The position numbers and the translations under genes are program-made. A model generated the notes under the pieces. The model was not told the DNA's origin and did no database searches. It was given only the letters and a program-made list of their open reading frames with translations. A stretch of 31,453 nucleotides of DNA from UMGS75 sp963648435. GTDB lineage: Bacteria; Bacillota_I; Bacilli_A; ML615J-28; CAG-313. The stretch covers positions 1-31,453 of the forward strand of contig CAVJDT010000021.1 in the NCBI GenBank assembly GCA_963648435.1, read 5' to 3'. Shown piece after piece: positions 29,201 to 31,453 of this stretch (position 1 is its first letter; each line of letters starts with the position of its first letter).

Positions 29201-30798
29201 ATATTAACTGTTGATTCAAATTTTTCAACAACAATATGCTTTGCTAAATCTTTCATTTCGGCTTCTGTGATTTCGCTTAAATCAGTATAACCGTATTGTT
29301 GGAATATTCCATAGATTTTAGCAAGTGATACTAATTCTTGTTTCCAATCAACATCATCAATGTTTAGTACTTTGTCATATTCGCCAATGTATGTTTTTAA
29401 CATATCAAGCTTGACAGCAGTTCTAATAACGATTGGGAAGACTTTGTTGATGAATTCAGTTTCACCTAGTTTTGCAAGTGTATTTGCAAGAACATCCGCA
29501 TCAAGTGTTAGGTAATTTAATTCTTCTAATGGGAATAAGTCAAGTTTGTATGCTTCCTTAACCGCATCTAAGATTGTTTCAATATCACGGTCCCAATCAA
29601 TATCACGTAATTTCAAGAAATTAGCTTCTTGATTTGCGTTTTGTAATGCGGTTTTAATGGAATCCATTTCACTTGCATATTCAATAGCTACAGGCATAAC
29701 TTCAGGAAGTAACTTAGAATCTTTTAATGTATCAAGAGCTCTTGATACTTCTTCATCAGTCCAAGTTCCAACTTCAATGTTGCCATTTAATTCATTAACT
29801 GCTTTTATGTATACAATTAATTCTTCGCGAAGTTTAATGTATTGTTTTTCAGTTTGAATGTTAGCCATTGAATCGAATAGTAAAGTACTAAAAGAATTAC
29901 CAAAGAAGTAAGATGATCCTTCTATAAACTTTCCTAGTCCGCTTTTTCCATAGTCATCAACAAGATCAAATACCACATCAGTTACACCTGTTTCAGATGA
30001 CACTGTTCGATCTTCTCCACCACCATCTACAAGATCTGAGATTAATTCTCTTGTTTCAGGTGATGCACTTTTCAAAATTGAGTAAATACCAGAAATTGGT
30101 GCAAATAATACGATTAGCAAGAACACACATTTTAAAGCACCAACAACAGCACCCCAAATACGTTTCTTGGTTTTCTTCTTAGGTGAAATTTCATTTTCAC
30201 TAAGAGTCACAACCGCATCATTAGATTTTTCTGCACCTTGTAAAACTAGTACCGCATCTTGTGCTTCTTCATCAACTTCCTCTTTAACTTCAGCTTCAGT
30301 GATGCCAGCTGCTGCACGTTTTCTAGCTTTACTTCTCTTAACACCTCTAATAATTAAGCCAATTATATGTGTGATTAATCTAATAATTGGAGTAATTATT
30401 ACTACCACTAATGTTGCACCTAGTAATGAAACAAAAGTTGCAACGGCAGAGCAGATGTTATAGATTAGGTTGTAAGTTTCCTTTCCATCTACTAGTAATG
30501 GCGCTAAATTTAGGCCTTCCATTGATTTTAAATATTCAACAATGGTTTCCCAAAGAGTAGCGTCTGCTGATTCTTCCATATTCAGCATTCCCCGAACAAG
30601 TGATACTACTCCACCACTAATGTTCAACAGGATACCCGAATTACCGAATACCAGCCAAGCTAAAACAAGTAGAACTAGGAATACAACCGTGCACTTAAGT
30701 TCTCTTTTTAGACCTGCTAAAAAGCCCCAAAGTGCGAATAAGATTACTAATGCAAGCAATCCCAAACCTGCAAAAAGTAAAATTTGGTTAAAATCCAT
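11212..30798 (-). CDS. Giant 6,528-aa membrane-anchored repeat protein with CvpA-like N-terminus
   Basis: One uninterrupted frame. Four predicted membrane helices lie at about 5-28, 36-52, 118-150 and 214-238. GFLAGLKRELK after helix 1 and RIWGAVVGALKCVFLLIVLF over helix 4 resemble the CvpA (colicin V production) family, with a charged insert of about 60 aa (KRSKARKR to KKKTKKR) between helices 3 and 4. The positive-inside rule puts this insert in the cytoplasm and everything after residue 240 outside. The remaining roughly 6,290 residues are acidic, Cys-poor, helix-predicted repeats with a recurring Trp (..[DE]W..D...L..I...) and no catalytic motif or sorting signal; the chain ends ...KNPEALLR. 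Unit lengths are about 185-200 aa centrally and about 174 aa near the C-terminus. The ATG at 30796-30798 has GAGGTG at 30806-30811. It has its own promoter and terminator, so it is monocistronic. A scaffold, adhesin or spacer role is possible; true function unknown. Confidence 0.9.
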   Translation of the reverse strand: MDFNQILLFAGLGLLALVILFALWGFLAGLKRELKCTVVFLVLLVLAWLVFGNSGILLNISGGVVSLVRGMLNMEESADATLWETIVEYLKSMEGLNLAPLLVDGKETYNLIYNICSAVATFVSLLGATLVVVIITPIIRLITHIIGLIIRGVKRSKARKRAAAGITEAEVKEEVDEEAQDAVLVLQGAEKSNDAVVTLSENEISPKKKTKKRIWGAVVGALKCVFLLIVLFAPISGIYSILKSASPETRELISDLVDGGGEDRTVSSETGVTDVVFDLVDDYGKSGLGKFIEGSSYFFGNSFSTLLFDSMANIQTEKQYIKLREELIVYIKAVNELNGNIEVGTWTDEEVSRALDTLKDSKLLPEVMPVAIEYASEMDSIKTALQNANQEANFLKLRDIDWDRDIETILDAVKEAYKLDLFPLEELNYLTLDADVLANTLAKLGETEFINKVFPIVIRTAVKLDMLKTYIGEYDKVLNIDDVDWKQELVSLAKIYGIFQQYGYTDLSEITEAEMKDLAKHIVVEKFESTVNILDTLVDMSLFSRVIIPLGQQGLDVFLGSDDSEFKEFNDIINLTSITQEEWKADFKSLVEIGKLAISQLNALSLDPKEMDLTSPASIEALKVIVEKIFTLNVLGDDQTKNDLLLAAFKKFDLFDENDLYYYEYGTENRKSILDNVNWNDVYESGKLNVGEIHTIQNLIDLVGELAKLDSVDAKNFTADIDALLNDEAAVDILVSVLEELVDSELTMQLLNPAVNKYVLPITDEYDDDNLIKDIINTIGPGTAVEEIIKIVQAFKSAQNLGLFKVSSDGLSALEYQKVDDIKNIINTIFDSKLFEGYEGRIIRIILKATSLLDVEKGLLNDIDYTGEQEILISFIDEITPILTDEEFKLIDQEGNINLDLDYILEPNNFKHIMKGLEIIIGTYEINDDGSFTEKGGSNLIVTLLPNIYARYGKELVPSDFTELVELLDIENLTGEQLAKDIRRLVFIAGQLVEMDIQTLIIGDSIVYTDKLQNIYNIIDALLGIEMIKSKDDEVFAWVINYAAGKLQDVIKLDKVTPEQFKDIKWREEGETAKTVISNIIKFLEDNELTSTEELIDFIKNEDYLESSFVTETNANAVIEILRGLVQLKTLECLSPIFFQGVVNQLVEAETIEDFWNGNITGSQLMEDIKSILTIVELAVNQLDIIELWKDEFEGNINLPEATPVNEIIDTLFNMNLIKGYESALVKFAVDKVLPEDFIIDIKSIDFSEITDWDVESQMIQTIVTNALTALKDSGFVTIRDVLDFDINDTDAIKELATSKNSVSLANVVEALSTSQLVGKILDLGFDYALDKAGESLEMNLEFLKDLTDVELREDLSKLSNILRSAANHSEVYNLLYPDTTEYDETNVSEIVEVAKDALTVIGELNILNKHVEELLSTGVNYALGKVEALSDLSVTVEDFKNVDLSSDMAHMNAALDLAYAILSDNEATTIKTAFNFKDEALEDLTILISDSNITNVANILKEVAEIGIVSAVLPIALDYGIDKVVEMGYDISFVKDVELTSEQLANDIIRVANIIIDAVNLHAVEIYNNDQPINEGFDEKYITDIVDQLSQINILSQVKSDWAAFAINFVLDKVNIGFEERYVAADFDNVKWGAIKENAKVGLVNLVKAVEEVLFTDGISIDTITDFIKEQKYLEKGVITEAAIDYASLALANILSMDIINVVLPDAIKFGFEKIEELDIEIIKNVKIDKESLTIDTVDLNISSKDLGNIVEKLADIAVALYNFGALEYLDTEDIENIDLTILADAIQALSEISVFERQAGEWLALIANVVTDMFDVDLTFEAADFGDVNVAQSVEKLTEVLSGLNEVLKGLELSSLVETLDLVQNFDQEELITRANINDVINNAIDAIKPIFEIEYLQAVLPKIAKYSYEYVPLEFYLVFVVKAINTEEYTGEMMANDINGILDIVKNIVDLNAIEIAREMLEYDYTPIASIDSSSLEAIIDKFVKLNIVKQFKADIMAYAVNTALDYASIDLGRIYEAKDFAGINWEEDKASAKQAASSLATTINEVLRNGISVENALDIIDSIKDKDYSFVTESLIRNALAFVQHVVEMNGIGVVLPDAIKFGFEKIEELDIEIIKNVKIDKESLTIDTVDLNISSKDLGNIVEKLADIAVALYNFGALEYLDTEDIENIDLTILADAIQALSEISVFERQAGEWLALIANVVTDMFDVDLTFEAADFGDVNVAQSVEKLTEVLTKGNNLIAQEIDGTPLNSLVNIIEVAKQYASTPLDLTTLDNFNELAKAVTAMVRPIFEIEYLQVVLPKIVKFGIDYVPLEYYPVFIVKALNSGTLTGEKITSDIITIFDIIDEVIDMDANVIYNKVMDKDYDFELKLEKVVNIISKIETLNVLTISYKDWATIAFNVVANILKADDEISVDDFAYMTDDMWSADFEALREIIRNIDSLIKDNNFDTVQNILDFITDKEYLENPAQYIHSDNAYAIIDIIEKVFGFNVLDPILTKVASYALNTYVIGKTDLPDVEFIEDAIQREKYVGKDMKEDIQLLLGVLRNVVAFGALDYYCYNSIEEINLELIAEAVESLENLKVYAISKEQCLTVIINEVYKMLDIDEEVDLITSSQAEGLFTNLAIVIRDLDAVLYNAHFVSTDDIVDFINDKEYMDGDYYDELTLNSIAKTLTDLTNISLLEVVLPTLAEWGMQQIDVEGLEFLGNAFDNKLFSGAELVSDIRTVVSIIENLIDFGVSDVIFNIKLQTINSIYLENIVDDIYNLNVYMKLKADWLSYGLGLALKAIDVEVSAEDFEGILSDQEAFKEVIRTACSLAESLDIRCISDATTFVNDEAYYDKETYNDTNLQYVQTILTKLVGTNIVKAIFPQLIDYAIDMAADKMDKDISFLKDSYTNAELAENDIPTLINMAKYALDFGALQFAKEQDITDINVEYIKSIIAELENLKLFTLFRAEWLALGLNYVAPMMDFEVTTSEFALFAKEDWLHDNKSLQVIVDVIGEILENNNLTSYKQILDYVKNDLRDELLTEKIINNTNIDSVGKLLTNALSIKVFETLFPNILSFGITKADELGYDVSFVDGILTCEILKNDVDNLVTIAKAALDFGALEIYDTKTINEIDLSYVVTILEQLDTLETLNIARAEWFALGINKAFEVLSMDGVVTVEELNTPAIDNDIQVLIQVVKDADKVLNDLNLETYGDIKDFINDKRYTSKELINDKVLTDVVNMVDDLINLSLLKTVLPIVGEWGLDQVKMEKLEFLNDAFTNNMFTGDELVEDLRTVVRILRDAVAFGAANIITDVSLQTIKSSYLEDIIMAVEDLNVFNKLRADWMGFGFGMLSEMIGTEITASDFEGLSEANWLEDNQTLREAVKTICELVEKLNIKRIKDAKNFISKQRYLELEVVSDENLNLVESIMTKVLSTYIVKAVYPYFLEFGTSKLDEMNYDITFINDVYTSDLLVKDISTLIRMAKSARDFGALEYLKRGDISPIELSYVRDIVSELENLNLFTIERANWVSFGLNYVTPMMNFNVSAADFEDLTEAQWKADNVTLQNIVMSLDQLLYEMQFSSFDEVMWYIAYILYQDEYNFTDGMFDELGETLEQAASLNVLEVIFPRILLFAIDKAAEINLDIEFLNGKMTLSHVKDDAKGLLEMAKAAYNFGVIDSIKSKELPETLNLNYVDTVLTILGKLATFKIDEAKWTAAVINCGLTYANIEERVSDTDFAKVNWELENETLREVVANVHRVLDLTNTVESDKLTQLIKNLTKGQINDILLEVSTLVQIINTANSAVKSQIVEALIPIFAQYGIDKVVDKGHDLQFLLDNTSDEELVEDVRSILSAAKDLAEFNAAKIWLKNEAIDYEEMSLVYSAIAKLTSLNVFDEQGNKVIEFVCNLLEIDTAFLSDGTVTISKEGEQIVNIIKELVTVAQVYDLNTINDFKDIIENVKNDPWTNIKVNFDEILVAAANILAIISKDELVSLAGFTVAEKYLAFDKYEGLTDIYNIYPEFKYLSEDLLSISEALKYASVLHVVKAMDGEIDYPFDSDEISNIIVLLTNLHYFNLDGRMLQILDRLDAMFPTIGLDQIDGKNIDLDSDGLYLAKIYETFREVATRADFPIKNKADVKDGIKSNIKYFLTKSIFDKEMDIVDLYMKTTIYKETGPLILLVLVPLLKSVAPDYWNALDLDNYGINKINNDVSLYKSIFETIMNRDPRAIANGTLDFADLDTDVNAIIDDLMNLELLEGHMNDLVELLLRDFVYGKKLGNVTIESNTFNVADVEFKADASVLKAIVIKVFEVMKAENINSLQNLKSYVKDFDYRQTIKNEEVLKGTSDIIELLSTMTLVQFNIKQVYMTYAVPQLEEHKLLEYVDYRDATNEEMIADLSVLASIIRTAAPLGVGEILDGGDINYDQATEVQAILSLVSTLNYFKYNVNALIEKLGTKVESVVAYGASYDTLDIAHDLELLGQAYAAIAKVLETNFAYQNINGLKAMYLETVVNFVYENAAVIANAIDYVAQMSIAPYFLPTVVEKGIGKLQGVFASILNCVDPYSLSISELAHDTIILATLLHNAVDTNIFTYLRYKAAEIPTSSSINGIIQNIYDMYLFEGHYSEMITTLLNKGQVDTTNIDLSAVDYDNEIGYVQAVITEIISMISEYGINRYEEVKPELESYKKVLENKDKDGLTTKIKNALNKVDVEHFVNIVEIIDKSTIIDQIVIPLYDLVFDKAMPEKIKQYLDITGYETSDVESDTHLLALGLRSLYESGIHKEVLNNAHIGNECVPYLQDAVRYLAQLRILDMKKQDLVGLVGELINKDLSDLDVSSVDLVYDADIIINVMDDIYKAYSGTNRGYIQFSMLGDTETMTAIINIFAALCDTQLGRIAIPYVAHKSIANAPAYTDSFKNQILSLCDDTVEALYALIDMGAFSNNGIDFTEKAKTDRVFNVVYRNFTLGDYQKYFDAFVNNIYEYGVIPLNHKDLSNENEINAIKNIVSSVNSFISKYQSQFSNFNSSLLKDAEFEQDVIGLFNNLLQSEIVAQVFMSLMNGTSKILTSGCGRIALFENMSNSEFIDEVLPEVFDIAGAALDLYDTTTKEFNYKNTTAISDLVHALVDSKILEGRIDKLLAAGLKTGLKFDIEEQDLIDANIDYQLEADYIEKCLEKMNAQLQVVDFTNKDSIMSQDFLSAVADAGRELVDSKLLKVIIKPLLNKGITQISSTNNTFDFMLDALNSESYTNDQAMEDYVKLLNIIDEAAAINLLNSIDYKKLDGHIGTLLDNLFSLNAIEGNEEKVVKVILDKLTIVDSSKVDLTKVTDWTQEFDAFTRAVEKLAVVLANDKIDPNNLNAIDMDTLKDPVVKSELVEFAEKAEASYIVGVMFRGIFKDIIESVDKESKSFGYITDALDDDTYTDKQVLQDFRVLLDCIDVADEIGFFSTTIKYEKLEGNIVTLLNNLFSMNVVDGREEQVMRSILDKLTFVDTASIDLTKVTDWTKEFNDFTLAVDKLSAVLADPNIDPDNLKAISIDTMKIESVNTKLDTFAETAENSFVVSAMFRILFKDIITTVDKDANIFEFVTTALEDESKYTNVEVLEDFRILLKSIDKADAIGILSGSSLNYKALSGNIGELLTNIFSMNATEGNEEKVMNAILGKLTFIDTTSIDLSTVTDWDAEFTGFANAMETLATVVKDGKVDPDELDSISMETLNDATVKENLKAFSTASEDSVAAGGILREIFSKVITSVDDKAKVFGFVTDALNSSAYTNAQVANDFNTLIDSIDYANNVGILSDEGKFEYTELSGNIKPLLENIFSMEAVTGREEMTMQAILNKLTFVDADSIDLEGVTDWDAEFSVFTAAIDSLAVVAKNEKVNPDDLSNIEISELKTEKDHLIKFAETSAESYVASQMFREIYADIITSVNDKAKIFGFVIDALDSDDYTTKLIVEDFKTLLGCIDTAEELGFFADKLEYKQLSGKIGELLEVIFEMNAAKGREETTMKAILGKLSFIEGADEIDLTKVTNWTDELTSFYEMIESLASVLKVDAFNVEDVTQATLEDNDVQKAFTAYVGVASNAYIGQELFKLLYKQKIYNNLSTDQQKAVDFSTIEPTKWEKEMEEIFELYNIIGPEALDASKIATSDVLTVYDILFGLNGKDGIEGIKSDKINWLDNFVQYVPSAGDGSFKVSTADVNSTNIDDEITNVRAILVELATYIDAPETTPITDVKYSKIIGSKDYNELGHTLITLGNSLVMRNVLLGMIGDSINNNSDTSALFNLSKLQSTEFKAQYDNKKYDATFWDDDEYMVLAMLIASSNAFNIKENNDIAVMDLGITYPDVKSYKNVRGGSTATEAVDFPSQENGSEKVGLRQFLQLMHISKVFDIDGFAGEHGIISEVFAQKGIKTPARSFGEVTDWDAEIIDLTNALALLREKNLLAESADISEAMNGMEEDDLRQFLNALIASDIIRPTVAGYIYDAIITSFTEVLVSKGTAEGDAKQIATEAIKNNYPWLDEQAGNTVTVATEAEYIKQVENMVKFVKNPEALLR
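12420..15035 (-). repeat. C-terminal tandem array, about 174-aa units, within the giant gene
   Basis: Five clear units and a degenerate sixth, each about 522 bp. Each has a [KAEQ]L[DES]G.I..LL...F.MNA..G.EE..M..IL.KL.F.D...IDL..VT[DN]W..EF core followed by V.DF..L...ID.A. The VT[DN]W motifs fall near 14875, 14352, 13830, 13300 and 12780. The units differ from those of the central array in length and sequence but keep the same Trp-Glu/Asp position. Confidence 0.8.
24084..24507 (-). repeat. Perfect 424-bp internal duplication, copy 1 (residues about 2098-2239)
   Basis: Identical base for base, as far as I can compare, to 25269-25692, with an offset of 1,185 bp (395 codons, so the frame is kept). 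Sequence diverges abruptly at both ends (the bases before 24084 and after 24507 differ at once). Confidence 0.93.
25269..25692 (-). repeat. Perfect 424-bp internal duplication, copy 2 (residues about 1703-1844)
   Basis: Partner of 24084-24507. The protein segments flanking the two copies on their C-terminal side (starting FEIEYLQ) are related but clearly diverged, so the perfect identity is confined to this block. Confidence 0.93.
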
Positions 30799-30835
30799 AA
30801 TAATTCACCTCTTTTATTTATGACTTTACTTACTT

Positions 30836-30864
30836 ATTGTACCAAAAATTCTATTTTTTTGCAA
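30836..30864 (-). promoter_or_regulatory. Promoter of the giant gene
   Basis: On the minus strand -35 TTGCAA (30859-30864), a 17-bp spacer and -10 TACAAT (30836-30841), giving a leader of about 30 nt before the ATG at 30798. A run of T/A lies directly upstream. Confidence 0.6.
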
Positions 30865-31037
30865 GTAATTATTCTTACTTTAGGTAGATTTTACTTATTT
30901 TTTTTGATTTTTATTTTTATTTCATTTCAACATACATAATATCTTAAGTATAAAATAGGAAATATTCGTAAATTAAGTAAGGAAGCTTTTAACTCTTATT
31001 TATTGTATTATTTACTGTTTCTATTTATTCATATACC

Positions 31038-31062
31038 ATCTAAACTACCCCCCCCTTTAGAT
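31038..31062. repeat. Short inverted repeat with an eight-C tract in its loop
   Basis: ATCTAAA (31038-31044) and TTTAGAT (31056-31062) flank CTACCCCCCCC. A run of eight C stands out in such AT-rich DNA. It lies in the 30865-31077 intergenic stretch upstream of the giant gene, where I see no gene. It is about 200 bp upstream of the giant gene's promoter. Confidence 0.5.
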
Positions 31063-31071
31063 TATTCAAAC

Positions 31072-31103
31072 AAGAAAAAAAGAGCTAGTTTCCTAACTCT
31101 TTT
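31072..31103 (-). terminator. Second terminator downstream of the DGR-like target gene
   Basis: On the minus strand an 11-bp stem (31093-31103 with 31078-31088, one G-U) closes a GAAA loop and is followed by a run of seven T. It insulates the giant gene from the gene at the right edge. Confidence 0.85.
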
Positions 31104-31162
31104 ATAAAAGATTTGTTTTAAGCTATGTTTTATTATTTTGATACATTCTTTTTCATAGTATT

Positions 31163-31208
31163 ACCAAAAAGGGACGCCTCTTGCGCTTCGCTCTTGATTA
31201 GAGGCGCC
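31163..31208 (-). terminator. GC-rich hairpin with T run after the target gene
   Basis: On the minus strand GGCGCCTCT (31200-31208) pairs with AGAGGCGTC (31173-31181), nine pairs with one G-U. The loop holds a smaller GCG/CGC hairpin, and CCTTTTTG follows. It can act as a terminator; its place right after a putative DGR variable region also fits the stem-loops some DGRs need for homing. Confidence 0.6.
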
Positions 31209-31233
31209 TGGATTTGCACTTTGTGCTTGATTA
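31168..31233 (-). repeat. Two imperfect 33-bp hairpin units after the stop codon
   Basis: On the minus strand TAATCAAG occurs at 31226-31233 and again at 31193-31200, 33 bp apart. Each copy is followed by a small stem: GCAC-AAA-GTGC (31216-31226) in the first, and GCG-AAG-CGC in the second, then AA. The first TAA is the stop codon of the target gene. Confidence 0.6.
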
Positions 31234-31453
31234 GCTAAGGCTGATAGTAATGGCTGCCGAAACGCCGACGTTGCCGAGGTCGACCCAATGGTTGCTGACG
31301 TCGCCATAGCAGTCGACGTAGCGCGCGTAGCGGCCGGTGCTGCCGTCAGGAGAACGGAGCCAAAAGTATCCATTATTGTAGTAATCGGTACCTATATTCA
31401 TATAGCATCCTAGTGCTTTTGCGTAGTCTGTTAATTGTTTTTCTCTTGTTGAA
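31231..31453 (-). CDS. 3' end of a C-type-lectin/DUF6273-like protein, likely DGR target
   Basis: The window holds the last 73 codons. The frame reads STREKQLTDYAKALGCYMNI, then GYFWLRSP (28-35 of this fragment), a variable stretch, and NVGVSAAITISLS before the stop at 31231-31233. TDYAKALG...(W)WLRSP...Y.V...G.V....V....GVRPA is the C-terminal pattern of DUF6273/C-type-lectin-fold surface domains, many of which are targets of diversity-generating retroelements. The usual GVRPA is GVSAA here. Codons before residue 30 are ordinary AT-rich ones, while residues 36-63 are nearly all NNC. The start, signal peptide and upstream gene order are outside the window. A longer open frame on the same strand (31161-31373) is a by-product of the GC-rich DNA. 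Confidence 0.8.
   Translation of the reverse strand, partial: STREKQLTDYAKALGCYMNIGTDYYNNGYFWLRSPDGSTGRYARYVDCYGDVSNHWVDLGNVGVSAAITISLS
31264..31347 (-). other. Putative DGR variable region (NNC codon run)
   Basis: Twenty-four of 28 consecutive codons end in C, and the first two bases vary freely: GAC GGC AGC ACC GGC CGC is the start of the run. The exceptions are GCG, TAT, CAT and TGG. The rest of the genome here prefers A or T at the third position. A template with AAC codons mutated at adenines would give exactly this pattern. No template copy is visible in the window. Confidence 0.7.

Noticed and set aside
11212..30798. The giant gene as an artificial join of several genes
   Set aside because: There is no internal stop or frame change, repeat classes grade into each other, and a single promoter and terminator frame the gene. 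A local assembly duplication at 24084-25692 remains possible.
12830..30823. Many open frames of 60-190 codons on the plus strand opposite the giant gene
   Set aside because: They are antisense shadows of a repetitive gene; the pairs at 24323 and 25508 are identical only because the giant gene's DNA is duplicated there.
31240..31370. GC-rich island as contamination, vector or recent transfer
   Set aside because: The island is in frame with AT-rich codons of the same domain, and the bias is mainly in the third base (C). Targeted mutagenesis of AAC codons explains this better.
31161..31373. A 70-codon open frame on the minus strand rich in Ala, Thr and Ser
   Set aside because: It overlaps the NNC block in another frame. 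The WLRSP...GV.AA frame matches a known domain and ends at a stop followed by hairpins, so the 70-codon frame is a by-product of GC-rich DNA.

Overview
The window is AT-rich (about 30% GC by eye). Its genes read cleanly in the standard code, with Trp as TGG and no in-frame TGA. It carries spore-coat-type genes, Bacilli-type ribosome binding sites and sigma-A-like promoters, and a large surface protein. This suggests an uncultured gut-type Bacilli lineage of the Firmicutes (RF39/Erysipelotrichia-like). The lineage is an inference; no marker gene in the window fixes it.

Layout. At the left edge is the first 13 codons of a leftward exported protein, then about 0.9 kb of decaying DNA with recognisable pieces of a GLUG-type repeat protein. 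Next is a leftward 1,345-aa secreted GHL10-type glycoside hydrolase with helical repeats and a Cys-Gly C-terminal membrane tail (1018-5055). A short rightward group follows: two CotF-like spore coat genes and a TspO/MBR membrane protein (5204-6164). A strong terminator separates it from a leftward unit: rpmE (L31), then a Uup-type ABC-F ATPase, an M29 aminopeptidase and an M18 aminopeptidase. The last three overlap by 11 bp at each junction. The rpmE leader has a hairpin just before its ribosome binding site, and an rpmE terminator sits before the ABC-F gene.

The centre is one leftward gene of 19.6 kb (11212-30798) for a 6,528-aa protein. Its N-terminus looks like a four-helix CvpA-type membrane module. 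The remaining roughly 6,290 residues are acidic, Cys-poor helical repeats with no enzymatic motif, predicted to lie outside the cell. The repeats form at least two arrays: units of about 185-200 aa in the middle, with higher-order two- and three-unit blocks and a perfect 424-bp internal duplication, and units of about 174 aa near the C-terminus.

At the right edge is the 3' end of a leftward gene for a C-type-lectin/DUF6273-like domain. Its last part switches abruptly to GC-rich DNA in which almost every codon is NNC. That is the signature expected of a diversity-generating-retroelement (DGR) variable region, where AAC codons of a template are mutagenised at adenines. Tandem GC-rich hairpins lie directly after the stop codon. 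No template repeat or reverse transcriptase is visible inside the window.

The two strongest leads are the giant CvpA-headed repeat protein and the putative DGR target.
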